DNA of 64,000 nucleotides, taken from Devosia submarina (GTDB lineage Bacteria; Pseudomonadota; Alphaproteobacteria; Rhizobiales; Devosiaceae). The stretch lies in the NCBI RefSeq assembly GCF_003056345.1, contig NZ_PYWB01000004.1, forward strand, positions 1 through 64,000, in the 5' to 3' direction. Positions 27,822 through 39,796 of the stretch are shown here, one piece after another. Position numbers and translations under genes: made by a program. The notes beneath the pieces were generated by a model, which saw nothing but the letters and a program-made list of their open reading frames with translations, was not told the origin of the DNA and made no database searches. How positions within the stretch are numbered: the stretch's first letter is position 1; each line of letters opens with the position of its first letter.

Positions 27822-28013
27822 TCAACGAACGTGCGGATGCCAGTCCGGCTGCTCGCTCGGCAACACATTGAGGTCTACATGAAGCGCCCGCGGCAGGCGC
27901 TGCGGGCGCCGCTGGTGGGCCAATGCGGACAGCAGCACGGCGTAAAGGCTAGCCCGCTCGGCAACGGCGACGATCTCGTCACTAGGCGATCTTTGATCAA
28001 TCGGAGTGGTCAT
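27822..28013 (-). CDS. Small hypothetical protein, 63 residues
   Basis: The start ATG is preceded by a textbook AGGAGG with a six-base spacer, which supports real translation. The protein begins MTTPIDQRSPSDEIVAVAER and ends PSEQPDWHPHVR, with a hydrophobic-leaning helix around SLYAVLLSALAH but no clear membrane segment. I recognise no family. It lies between xerC (same strand, 43 bases downstream) and priA (divergent, 104 bases away), so it may share a transcript with xerC. Confidence 0.65.
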   Translation of the reverse strand: MTTPIDQRSPSDEIVAVAERASLYAVLLSALAHQRRPQRLPRALHVDLNVLPSEQPDWHPHVR

Positions 28014-28117
28014 TTTATCCTCCTGTGCTCGAGAACAAAGCATAAACAGAGGCTACTGACAGAGCTTGTCAGCACACGAGCTTTTTTGCCGAAAGCACTT
28101 GCGCTCACTATCTTCGA

Positions 28118-30307
28118 ATGCGAACAGAACGGGCACAAATGGAAGCGCATCCGGACATTGTTGCGGTTTTAGTAGGGGTGGCCGTCGAGGGCCCCTATAG
28201 CTACCGCGTGCCCCAGGGCATGGGCGTAGAGCGCGGCTCGATCGTGGCTGTGCCCTTGGGGCCGCGGCTGATCCAGGGCGTGGTCTGGGGTCCACCCAAG
28301 GACATGGTTGCCCACAATCGCCTGCGCGATATTTCCCATGCCTATGACGTGCCCCCGCTCAGCGGCGAGCTTCTCAAGCTAGTGGAATGGGTCGCACGTT
28401 ACACCCTCGCTGCGCCCGGCCAGGTCTTGCGCGCCGTCCTGCGCTCAACCGAAGCGCTTGATACGCCGCGGCCCGTTGTAGCGTTCCGGCGCACCGGCCT
28501 GGAACCAGAAAAGCTCACACCGGCCCGGCTCAGGGTGCTGGATGCCTTGCTTGATGGACAGGCCTGGCCCAAGGCTGAGCTCATCGGCGCGACCGGCGTT
28601 TCCCCGTCCGTGATCGAGGGCCTTGAACGGGCGGGAGCCCTGGAGCGCCTCGAAATTGCAGCGCCTCCCATTGTCCTGCCACCGGACCCGGACGCAGCCA
28701 TAGCCGCGCTGTCACCCGAACAGTCGCAAGCCCTGGATCGCATCCTGGCCCTCGACCCGCACCGCTTCGGGGTCGCCCTGCTCGACGGGGTCACGGGAGG
28801 GGGAAAAACCGAAGTGTTTTTCGAGGCTGTGGCCGATACGCTGCGAGCGGGCCGACAGGCGCTGATCCTGCTGCCCGAAATAGCCCTCACCAACACCTTT
28901 ATCACGCGCTTCACCCGCCGCTTCGGCACGCGCCCGGCGGAATGGCATTCGGACATGACGCCGGTGCAGCGCGCCAAGGTCTGGCGTGGCGTGCTGGATG
29001 GAACGGTGCGTGCCGTGGTCGGGGCGCGCTCGGCGCTTTTCCTGCCCTTCCGGGAACTGGGCATGCTGGTGCTCGATGAAGAACATGACGGCGCCTATAA
29101 GCAGGCCGACGGCATCACCTACCACGCCCGGGACATGGCTGTGGTGCGCGCCCATTTCGCCAATGCCCGGGTCATCCTGTCCTCAGCGACCCCCTCGGTT
29201 GAAACCCGCAACAACGCCAATAGCGGCCGCTACAGTCATGTCATGCTGACCTCGCGCTTTGCCCAGGCGGCCTTGCCCGACATCACCGCCATCGACATGC
29301 GCACCGACGGCCCTGGAAAAGGAGAATGGATCGCACCGCAATTGGCGCGTGAAATCTTTGCTGCCCTTGATCGGGGCGAGCAGGCGCTTTTGTTCCTGAA
29401 CCGCCGTGGTTACGCCCCGCTAACACTTTGCCGCTCTTGCGGGCACCAATATCAATGCCCCGATTGCTCGGCCTGGATGGTTGAGCATCGCTTCCGGGGC
29501 ATTCTGATGTGCCATCATTGCGGGCACGAGATCCGCACCCCCAATGTTTGCATCAAATGCGGTGACCCGGAGAATTTGGCCGCAGTTGGCCCCGGGATCG
29601 AGCGCGTGGCCGAGGAGGCAGCGATCCGCTTCCCCGATGCGCGCCGGGTTATCCTGTCCTCGGACATGGGCAGCAACAAGCAGCTCCGAGAGCGCTTCAG
29701 CGAAATCGAGAAAGGGGAATATGACCTCATCATCGGCACGCAGCTGGTGTCCAAGGGCCACCATTTCGAAAAGCTGTCCGTGGTCGGCGTGCTCGACGCG
29801 GATCTTGGCCTTGCTCATGGCGATCCGCGCGCCGCGGAGAAGACCTTCCAGATCCTGACCCAAGTCGCGGGCCGTGCAGGCCGTACCTCCCGCTCGGGCA
29901 AGGCGTTCCTGCAAACCTTCCACCCCGATCACCCCGTCATGCGCGCCATGGTAAGCGGGGATCGCGAGGCTTTCTACGCCCATGAGCTCACCGCCCGCGA
30001 AGCCGGCGGGCTGCCGCCCTTTGGCCGCCTCGCAGCGCTGATCGTGTCTGCCAATGAGCGGGACACCGCCATGAACTACGCCAAGACACTGCTTTCAGCC
30101 GCACCCATGGCGGATGGCGTGCGCCTGTTTGGGCCTGCCGATGCGCCCATCAATCTGATCCGCGGACGACACCGCGTGCGCCTGCTTGCGCAATCCGCCA
30201 AGGATTTTGACCTCAGCGGCTATGTCCGCTTCTGGCTGAACTCGGCCGAGAAGACGACTGGCAATTTGCGCGTTCAGGTCGATATCGACCCCATGAGCTT
30301 CATGTAG
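28118..30307 (+). CDS. priA: Primosomal helicase PriA
   Basis: PriA reloads the replisome at stalled forks. The 729-residue protein has the N-terminal DNA-binding domain (from HPDIVAVLVGVAVEGPYSY) and the helicase core with Walker A GVTGGGKTEV. The DEAH-type box reads LDEEHDGAYKQ. The zinc-binding insert is CRSCGHQYQCPDC, then CHHCG and CIKCG. The C-terminal part contains AGRAGR and the usual GRLAALIV segment. Translation may begin at 28118 or at the in-frame ATG at 28139 (MEAHPDIVAVL), which fits typical PriA N-termini equally well. The gene is directly upstream of the ATP synthase operon. Confidence 0.96.
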   Translation: MRTERAQMEAHPDIVAVLVGVAVEGPYSYRVPQGMGVERGSIVAVPLGPRLIQGVVWGPPKDMVAHNRLRDISHAYDVPPLSGELLKLVEWVARYTLAAPGQVLRAVLRSTEALDTPRPVVAFRRTGLEPEKLTPARLRVLDALLDGQAWPKAELIGATGVSPSVIEGLERAGALERLEIAAPPIVLPPDPDAAIAALSPEQSQALDRILALDPHRFGVALLDGVTGGGKTEVFFEAVADTLRAGRQALILLPEIALTNTFITRFTRRFGTRPAEWHSDMTPVQRAKVWRGVLDGTVRAVVGARSALFLPFRELGMLVLDEEHDGAYKQADGITYHARDMAVVRAHFANARVILSSATPSVETRNNANSGRYSHVMLTSRFAQAALPDITAIDMRTDGPGKGEWIAPQLAREIFAALDRGEQALLFLNRRGYAPLTLCRSCGHQYQCPDCSAWMVEHRFRGILMCHHCGHEIRTPNVCIKCGDPENLAAVGPGIERVAEEAAIRFPDARRVILSSDMGSNKQLRERFSEIEKGEYDLIIGTQLVSKGHHFEKLSVVGVLDADLGLAHGDPRAAEKTFQILTQVAGRAGRTSRSGKAFLQTFHPDHPVMRAMVSGDREAFYAHELTAREAGGLPPFGRLAALIVSANERDTAMNYAKTLLSAAPMADGVRLFGPADAPINLIRGRHRVRLLAQSAKDFDLSGYVRFWLNSAEKTTGNLRVQVDIDPMSFM

Positions 30308-30405
30308 ACATGTCTTGCTCAAGCAGCCCGCTCGAGCGTTCCGCTACTGGCAGTGTGCGGGGCACCTGCGACACTTTCGCTAGCCGCCAATATGACGTGC
30401 GAGCC

Positions 30406-30434
30406 TTGCAAGCGCCGCAAGGCTTGTGCTAGAG
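30406..30434 (+). promoter_or_regulatory. Candidate promoter of the ATP synthase operon
   Basis: TTGCAA at 30406-30411, a 17-base spacer and CTAGAG at 30429-30434 lie about 130 bases before atpH. The overlapping arms GCCTTGC (30403) and GCAAGGC (30417) could also form a weak terminator for priA. Neither role is certain. Confidence 0.35.
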
Positions 30435-30561
30435 CGGGCCCGACTTTGAAGGGGCCGTAGAACGTCCTCTTTCCCAACACAAGAACAAGCGTCGGCAGCC
30501 AGCCGTTTTTCCCAAGGGAAAACCGGATGAGCAGGCAGGCAAATAAGAGGGTGTAGCGGCA

Positions 30562-32657
<2,096 letters not shown>

Positions 32658-32679
32658 GGCCTAAGGAGACGACGGGCCC

Positions 32680-33567
32680 ATGCCTTCGCTAAAGGACCTC
32701 AAGAACCGGATCGACTCGGTCAAATCGACTCAGAAGATCACCAAGGCCATGCAGATGGTCGCGGCGGCCAAGCTCCGTCGCGCCCAGGAAGCAGCGGAGG
32801 CTGCCCGCCCGTATGCCGAACGCATGGGCCGGGTTCTTTCTTCGCTCGGCGCGGTCTATGAAGGCCAGACCGATGCTCCCAAGCTGCTGGCCGGCACTGG
32901 CCAGGACCAGGTTCATCTGCTGGTCGTTGCCACTGGCGAGCGTGGCCTAGCTGGCGGTTTCAACTCCTCGATCGCCCGTCTTGCGCGCGACCATGCGGCC
33001 AAGCTCATTGGGCAGGGCAAAACGGTCAAGATCCTGACTGTGGGCCGCAAGGGTCACGACATTCTGCGCCGCCAATATCCAGATCTGATCGTGGACACCT
33101 TCAACTTCCGCGACGTCAAGCAGGTCGGGTTTACCCAGGCCCAACAGGTTGCGGACAAGGTGCTGGCCATGTTCAACGCCGGCGAGTTCGACATTGCCAC
33201 GCTCTACTTCGCCAAGTTCGGCTCGGTGATCAGCCAGGTGCCAACAGCCCAGCAGATCATTCCTGCCAAGCTCGACAGGGTTGAGGGTGAAGGCGTCGCT
33301 ACTGGCTCGACAGTGCCCTACGAATACGAGCCCAGCGAAGAAGCGATCGTTGAAGATCTGCTGCCGCGCAACATCTCGGTTCAGGTGCTGCGCGCCTTGC
33401 TGGAAAACTCGGCGTCGTTCTACGGCGCTCAGATGTCCGCCATGGACAACGCCACCCGTAATGCTGGTGAAATGATCGGCAAGCTGCAGTTGAGCTACAA
33501 CCGCCAGCGCCAGGCCCAGATCACCAAAGAACTCATCGAAATTATCTCGGGCGCGGAAGCGCTCTAA
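32680..33567 (+). CDS. atpG: F1 ATP synthase gamma subunit
   Basis: Gamma is the central rotor shaft. The 295-residue protein starts [20 protein letters not shown], immediately recognisable as the gamma N-terminal helix. It ends with [20 protein letters not shown] and [20 protein letters not shown], the C-terminal helix. AAGGAGACGAC upstream is a strong ribosome-binding site. It lies between atpA and atpD in the usual order. Confidence 0.98.
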   Translation: MPSLKDLKNRIDSVKSTQKITKAMQMVAAAKLRRAQEAAEAARPYAERMGRVLSSLGAVYEGQTDAPKLLAGTGQDQVHLLVVATGERGLAGGFNSSIARLARDHAAKLIGQGKTVKILTVGRKGHDILRRQYPDLIVDTFNFRDVKQVGFTQAQQVADKVLAMFNAGEFDIATLYFAKFGSVISQVPTAQQIIPAKLDRVEGEGVATGSTVPYEYEPSEEAIVEDLLPRNISVQVLRALLENSASFYGAQMSAMDNATRNAGEMIGKLQLSYNRQRQAQITKELIEIISGAEAL

Positions 33568-35028
<1,461 letters not shown>

Positions 35029-35114
35029 GAACGGTTCGGGGCAGTTAAGCCCCTACCCTGTCGTTGTAATGGAGCTCGGGTCAAACCGGGCTCCACTGCC
35101 AAAGGACCAAGAGA

Positions 35115-35540
35115 ATGGCTGAAGGCCTCAAGATCGAGATCGTATCGCCCGAGCGGCTGGTGCTGTCCGAAGTCGTCCAGTCCGTTACCGTGCCCGGCAC
35201 AGAGGGCTATTTCACCGTCATGCAGGACCATGCGCCGTTCATGACGACCCTGCGTTCCGGCTTCATCACTGTGAACGGCACCGGCGGCACCAACGAGGTT
35301 TACTTCGTGAAGGGCGGCTTTGCCGACGTTTCGCCTGAAGGCCTAACCATCCTGGCCGAAGAATCCGTACCCTTCTCCGAATTCGACCATGCCGGCCTGA
35401 CCACGCAGATCAAGTCTGCCGAAGCCGAGCTGGCAGCGGCAGCATCCCCGGAAGAGCGCACCTTTGCGCAGGAAGTCGTCAGCGGGTTGCTCAATCTTGC
35501 CGCCGAAGCCGGCCAGATCAACGGCACTCATATCCACTAG
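35115..35540 (+). CDS. atpC: F1 ATP synthase epsilon subunit
   Basis: Epsilon couples the rotor to Fo and can inhibit ATP hydrolysis. The 141-residue protein has the beta-sandwich domain (LKIEIVSPERLVLSEVVQS, then VPGTEGYFTVMQDHAPF and VKGGFADVSPEGLTILAE) and an alpha-helical C-terminal domain (about 90-135). AAAGGA lies ten bases upstream of the ATG. A strong terminator 22 bases after the stop closes the atpHAGDC operon. Confidence 0.96.
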   Translation: MAEGLKIEIVSPERLVLSEVVQSVTVPGTEGYFTVMQDHAPFMTTLRSGFITVNGTGGTNEVYFVKGGFADVSPEGLTILAEESVPFSEFDHAGLTTQIKSAEAELAAAASPEERTFAQEVVSGLLNLAAEAGQINGTHIH

Positions 35541-35562
35541 GTATCTAGCTGAACAGCATACG

Positions 35563-35591
35563 AAAAGGCCCGCGTTGAACGCGGGCCTTTT
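35563..35591 (+). terminator. Rho-independent terminator of the ATP synthase operon
   Basis: The arms AAAAGGCCCGCG and CGCGGGCCTTTT close a small TTGAA loop and are followed by GTTTTAGTTTG. The complementary strand has a shorter T-run, so it may also limit transcription from the convergent asd gene. Confidence 0.9.
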
Positions 35592-35651
35592 GTTTTAGTT
35601 TGTCTTGGCGAGAAAGAAGGGGCGGCTGAATAATCCGCCCCAACCAACCTA

Positions 35652-36692
35652 TCAAGCCGCCAGGCGAGCCTTGAGGCCACGCGCGATCAGCTCTTCGGCG
35701 ATCTGAATCGTGTTCAGCGCAGCGCCCTTGCGCAGATTGTCCGAAACAACCCACATGGCGAGGCCATTTTCGACTGTGTTGTCCTCGCGGATGCGAGACA
35801 CGTAGGTGTCGTATTCACCCACCGTTTCAACCGGCGTGGCGTACCCACCAGCCTCGCGCTTGTCGAGCACCGAGATGCCGGGCGCCTCGCGCAGGACGTC
35901 ACGCGCTTCGTCGGCGGTGATGGGATTCTCGAACTCGATGTTGACGGCTTCCGAATGCCCCACGAACACGGGAACGCGCACGGCGGTGCAGGTCACCTTG
36001 ATCTTGGGATCGAGGATCTTCTTGGTTTCGGCCAGCACCTTCCATTCTTCCTTGGTGTAGCCGTCTTCCATGAACACATCGATATGCGGAATGACGTTGA
36101 AGGCGATCTGCTTGGTGAACTTACCAGGCGTTGCGCTGTCATTGACGAAGATGCCCTTGGTCTGGTTCCAGAGCTCGTCTATGCCTTCCTTGCCGGCACC
36201 GGACACCGATTGGTAAGTCGAGACCACAACGCGCTTGATCTTGGCAAAGTCATGCAGGGGCTTGAGCGCAACCACCAGCTGCGCGGTGGAGCAATTGGGA
36301 TTGGCGATGATGTTGCTGCGCTTCGGGTCAGCCAGCCAGCGGTCGAGCACATGGCCGTTCACTTCCGGCACGATCAGCGGAATGTCGGAATTATAGCGCC
36401 AATAGCTGGAGTTATCGATGACAATGCAGCCTGACGCACCGATCCGAGGTGCCAGATCCTTGCTCACGCTTGAGCCGGCCGACATGATGGCGAAATCCAC
36501 GCCTGCAAAGTCAAAATCATCGAGGTTCTTGCACTTGAGGATCTTGTCGCCGTAGGAAATCTCGCGCCCTGTCGACTTGGACGACGCCAGCGCGATCACC
36601 TCGTCGGCCGGAAACTTGCGTTCCGCCAAGATATTGAGAACTTCACGGCCCACATTGCCCGTGGCACCTACGACAGCGACGCGATAACCCAT
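35652..36692 (-). CDS. asd: Aspartate-semialdehyde dehydrogenase
   Basis: Asd reduces aspartyl phosphate to the semialdehyde that feeds lysine, threonine, methionine and cell-wall diaminopimelate. The chosen ATG gives 346 residues starting MGYRVAVVGATGNVGREVL, the Rossmann NADP-binding loop. The frame extends 15 codons further without support. The catalytic cysteine is in NPNCSTAQLV, and SVSGAGKEGIDELW and the histidine-bearing VFVGHSEAVNIEF are also present. In many Hyphomicrobiales asd follows leuB; here it lies tail to tail with the ATP synthase operon instead. Confidence 0.97.
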   Translation of the reverse strand: MGYRVAVVGATGNVGREVLNILAERKFPADEVIALASSKSTGREISYGDKILKCKNLDDFDFAGVDFAIMSAGSSVSKDLAPRIGASGCIVIDNSSYWRYNSDIPLIVPEVNGHVLDRWLADPKRSNIIANPNCSTAQLVVALKPLHDFAKIKRVVVSTYQSVSGAGKEGIDELWNQTKGIFVNDSATPGKFTKQIAFNVIPHIDVFMEDGYTKEEWKVLAETKKILDPKIKVTCTAVRVPVFVGHSEAVNIEFENPITADEARDVLREAPGISVLDKREAGGYATPVETVGEYDTYVSRIREDNTVENGLAMWVVSDNLRKGAALNTIQIAEELIARGLKARLAA

Positions 36693-37033
36693 TTGTTGGA
36701 ACTCCAGTCCCGTAACCTTGCCGCCCCGCGCGATCAACTGATCACGGCCATTCCGATTTCGCCTCTCCCCGTCGGGGAGTCGACCCGGGGAAAAGCGTCA
36801 GGTGGTTTTTGTGGTTTTGGTCATAAGCGCAGCCATGCTGTCGGCCAGGGGCCGAACAGTTGCGGTTTTCGCGATAGGCATAGGGCTGCGCATGTGTGAC
36901 TGCTCAGGTAAAAGCAGGCGAAGTCATACTCCGATATAGGAATTAGTCAATGCTCACATAAAAGAGCAATGGCTTGGCATGCCTGCTCGCTTCGACTAGA
37001 CCGTCCACTTCTCGAAAAGGATCAGGAAGATTT
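36693..37033. other. Intergenic region between divergent asd and flavoprotein genes
   Basis: No gene is apparent. A short hairpin (CTCCCC GTC GGGGAG at 36765-36779) resembles family C repeats, and 36930-37010 is A/T-richer than its surroundings and should hold the promoter of the flavoprotein gene. No recognised RNA motif was seen. Confidence 0.5.
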
Positions 37034-38224
37034 ATGCCCCATTATGATGTCGTGGTGCTCGGCGCCGGTGCCGCTGGCATGATGGCGGCCATTGAAGCGG
37101 GCAAGCGCGGCCGGTCCGTTCTCGTCGTCGACCATGCCAAGTTCGCTGGCGAAAAGATCCGCATTTCGGGCGGTGGACGCTGCAATTTCACCAATATTCA
37201 TGCCACGCACGACAAGGGGCGGGATCGCTTTTTGAGCGATAATCCCCGTTTTGCCCTTTCTGCCCTCAGCCGCTACACGCCCGAGATGTTTGTCGCCATG
37301 GTGCAGCGCCACGGCATTCGCTACCATGAAAAGACTCTGGGCCAACTCTTTTGCGACGGCCCGGCAACGCAGATCAACACCATGCTATTGGGTGAAATGC
37401 GCCAGGCTGGGGTTACCCTGGTGCTGGAAACCGCCGTCGAGCGCGTCAGCAAGGATGACACGGGGTTTTCCGTTGAGCTGTCCACCTCGTCCATCACCTG
37501 CGACAGCCTTGTTGTGGCGACGGGCGGTAAATCCATCCCCAAGATGGGTGCCTCGGGCCTGGGCTATCAATTGGCGGCGCAGTTTGGCCTGCGCGTGACC
37601 GAAACCCGCCCCGCGCTGGTGCCGCTGACCTTTGAAACCCGTGCCCTCGAGCGGCTCAAGGAATTGGCTGGCATTGCGACCGATGCAGTGGTTCGCCACG
37701 GCAAGACAGCCTTCGAGGAAGCCTTGCTGTTCACCCATCGTGGTCTGTCCGGTCCAGCAATCTTGCAAATATCCTCCTATTGGCGCGAAGGCGATGCCAT
37801 CGCGATTGATCTTCTGCCCGGGCGCGACGCCGCCGAAGCATTGCGCGCCGTGCGTAAGGCCACGCCCAAGGTACAAGTGCAAACGGCCCTGGGTGCATTC
37901 CTGCCCAAGAAGCTTGCGCAGCTTCTAGGGGAGGATCTTAACCTGCCGGGCATGATTGGGGATTTCTCGGACAAAAAGCTGGCGGCCGTGGAAGCCACGC
38001 TCAAGGGGTGGACGCTGAAACCCGTGGGTTCGGAAGGCTACCGAACCGCCGAAGTGACGCTTGGGGGTGTTGATACCCGTGACCTTGATGCCAAGACGCT
38101 GGCAGCGCGGAACGTGCCAGGACTGTTCTTTGTGGGCGAAGTGGTCGATGTCACGGGCTGGCTGGGCGGCTATAATTTCCAGTGGGCCTGGGCCTCGGGC
38201 TGGGCAGCGGGCCAAGCTGCCTGA
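37034..38224 (+). CDS. BaiN/HI0933-type NAD(P)/FAD-dependent oxidoreductase
   Basis: This 396-residue flavoprotein belongs to the HI0933/YhiN/BaiN group. It begins with the FAD Rossmann loop VVVLGAGAAGMMAA. The group hallmark ISGGGRCNFTN follows at about 46-56. It ends with GLFFVGEVVDVTGWLGGYNF, the typical C-terminal FAD contact. The ATG is supported by AGGAAGA seven bases upstream. Substrates of the group are largely unknown; one member (BaiN) acts on bile-acid intermediates in gut bacteria, but that cannot be carried over here. It stands alone. Confidence 0.9.
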   Translation: MPHYDVVVLGAGAAGMMAAIEAGKRGRSVLVVDHAKFAGEKIRISGGGRCNFTNIHATHDKGRDRFLSDNPRFALSALSRYTPEMFVAMVQRHGIRYHEKTLGQLFCDGPATQINTMLLGEMRQAGVTLVLETAVERVSKDDTGFSVELSTSSITCDSLVVATGGKSIPKMGASGLGYQLAAQFGLRVTETRPALVPLTFETRALERLKELAGIATDAVVRHGKTAFEEALLFTHRGLSGPAILQISSYWREGDAIAIDLLPGRDAAEALRAVRKATPKVQVQTALGAFLPKKLAQLLGEDLNLPGMIGDFSDKKLAAVEATLKGWTLKPVGSEGYRTAEVTLGGVDTRDLDAKTLAARNVPGLFFVGEVVDVTGWLGGYNFQWAWASGWAAGQAA

Positions 38225-38277
38225 GCTGGTAAGGCAACGTAAAAGCTTGAGATTTTGGACTGCGCGGGTCAGGGCAC

Positions 38278-38310
38278 GACCTCGTCCTTCGACAGGCTCA
38301 GGATGAGGTC
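38278..38310. repeat. Palindromic repeat, family A
   Basis: GACCTCGTCCT and AGGATGAGGTC form the arms, with a centre containing TCGACAGGCTC. It lies between the converging flavoprotein and PagL-like genes and is identical over its core to the copy at 45043-45075. Confidence 0.75.
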
Positions 38311-38341
38311 TACTGGTGGGCATATTCAGACCGGGAGGTCC

Positions 38342-38902
38342 TTAGAACCGCCAGCCCAGCCGGACGCCGACATTGGTATTGGCCCGCTCTGGCGTGCCGC
38401 AGGCGCCGAAATCGGGGAGGTGTTCCACCGTGGCGATCAGGGAGGTGCCAAGGGGCAGGTTAAGACCCACGCTGCCGGCTGCGCGCAGGCCAAAACCACA
38501 GCCGAAATTGCGGGAGGGATCGTCTTGGGGAGCGGAGACCAGCGAGGTGTGCGCCACTCCACCAAGGCTCGCTTCAACAAAGACGGGCAGGATAGGTGCC
38601 TGGAAGGTCCAGCTCAGGCCGGCATAGCCATAGGATGGCTGGTCGCGGAAGCTGACCGTAGCGCCCAGATGCGGGCGCAACTCGCCAATCACGGTCCAGG
38701 CGTTAAGGTCCGGTGCGGCAAACAATAATTCCACATTGGCGTTGCCGATCCGCTCGGGATCGAGCAGGTCGCCATCGACATCAACGCCGCGGGCAGTGAT
38801 GCCGGCGCGGATCTCGGGAAGGAGGTTGAACTGTGCAAAAGCGGGCGCTGTGGCGCCGGCCAGCAGCAGGATCAGGGCCAGCCTGAACAGGGATCGCACC
38901 AT
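38342..38902 (-). CDS. PagL-like outer-membrane protein without the catalytic Ser
   Basis: This 186-residue protein has a signal peptide (MVRSLFRLALILLLAGATA, cleavage near AFA) and an amphipathic beta-strand pattern ending in VGVRLGWRF, a typical outer-membrane barrel C-terminus. It resembles the PagL/acyloxyacyl hydrolase group that removes acyl chains from lipid A. Where active PagL has a His-x-Ser motif, this protein reads EHLPDFG, so the Ser is Pro and it is probably inactive or has another role. The start was set at the ATG before the hydrophobic stretch. It is the neighbour and paralog of the protein at 39010. Confidence 0.75.
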   Translation of the reverse strand: MVRSLFRLALILLLAGATAPAFAQFNLLPEIRAGITARGVDVDGDLLDPERIGNANVELLFAAPDLNAWTVIGELRPHLGATVSFRDQPSYGYAGLSWTFQAPILPVFVEASLGGVAHTSLVSAPQDDPSRNFGCGFGLRAAGSVGLNLPLGTSLIATVEHLPDFGACGTPERANTNVGVRLGWRF

Positions 38903-38971
38903 GAAGGCCACCTTTCTTGATGGCCCTAATGGGGCGATGTTATGCCCGATCTGCAAGATTTTAACTAAATT

Positions 38972-38994
38972 GACGCTAACAGACTGTTAACGTT
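38972..38994. promoter_or_regulatory. 23-bp near-palindrome (copy 2)
   Basis: GACGCTAACAG and CTGTTAACGTT flank a central A; nine of eleven arm positions are complementary. It is 70-92 bases upstream of the PagL-like start and 20/23 identical to the copy at 26814-26836. The spacing relative to a minus-strand start is similar in both cases. Confidence 0.45.
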
Positions 38995-39009
38995 GAGACC
39001 GCCTTAGCG

Positions 39010-39612
39010 CTAGAATTTCCACCCCAGACGCAGGCCGAAATTGCTCAGGCCCTGATTGGCGTCGCACCAGCCATTGTTGGAAGTGTGCTCATAGGTGAGT
39101 GTCGCCGTCATGGACTCACTCAGATTTGCGCCCACGCCGAAGCGCTCGTAGAAATTGACGCGGCAGCCGAAATTGGCGCGCCGCGACGGATCGGGCGAAT
39201 TGGTCAAATAGCCATTGTGGATGGCGCCGCCAAAGGTGCCTTCGAGGTAGAAGGGCGTATCGAACACCGGCAGCTGCCAGGTGAGGCCCAGATGGGCCAT
39301 GCTGTCCTGCCCATCGAGATTGACCGTGACGCCAAGATCGGGGCGCGGGGCGCCGATCCAGCGGAAGGCATCGAGATCGGGCGAGGTGAACAGCACGTCA
39401 AAGGAGAAATCCTCGACCTGGCTCAAATCCCAATCGCCCACCTTGAACGGCAGGGCGGTGTAGCTCACGTCATGGGCGTGGATGCCGATGCGGATTTCAT
39501 CGACAATGTCGGCAAAGGGCTGCGGCGAGGTGAGGCTCTGCGCATTAGCCGGGATGGCAGCGGCAGCAACAAGACCCAGGGCACAAACGGCAACACGCAA
39601 CAACAAAGGCAA
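39010..39612 (-). CDS. PagL-like lipid A deacylase family protein
   Basis: This 200-residue protein has a signal peptide (MPLLLRVAVCALGLVAAAA, cleavage near ANA) and a beta-barrel pattern ending NFGLRLGWKF. Near the C-terminus it carries TYEHTSNNGWC, in which His-x-Ser matches the catalytic pair of PagL 3-O-deacylases. It may therefore trim an acyl chain from lipid A in the outer membrane. It lies upstream of a paralog lacking the Ser and is read in the same direction, so the two may be expressed together. Overall identity to well-studied PagL proteins appears low. Confidence 0.75.
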   Translation of the reverse strand: MPLLLRVAVCALGLVAAAAIPANAQSLTSPQPFADIVDEIRIGIHAHDVSYTALPFKVGDWDLSQVEDFSFDVLFTSPDLDAFRWIGAPRPDLGVTVNLDGQDSMAHLGLTWQLPVFDTPFYLEGTFGGAIHNGYLTNSPDPSRRANFGCRVNFYERFGVGANLSESMTATLTYEHTSNNGWCDANQGLSNFGLRLGWKF

Positions 39613-39796
39613 TCCTCCGGACGGGACAATCTACTAGAAGCCGAAGTCGCGTGGGCAAGTCAATGCACTTGGGCGCTGCGGCCGCTCCTCCGGCGCCCGA
39701 TGTGACGGGCAGGCCACGCCTGCTTGCAGAACGGCCTCGCTTTCATCGTATTTCGCCGATAAAAGCTCGAGCACAGATCACCATCCGAGTTTACCC

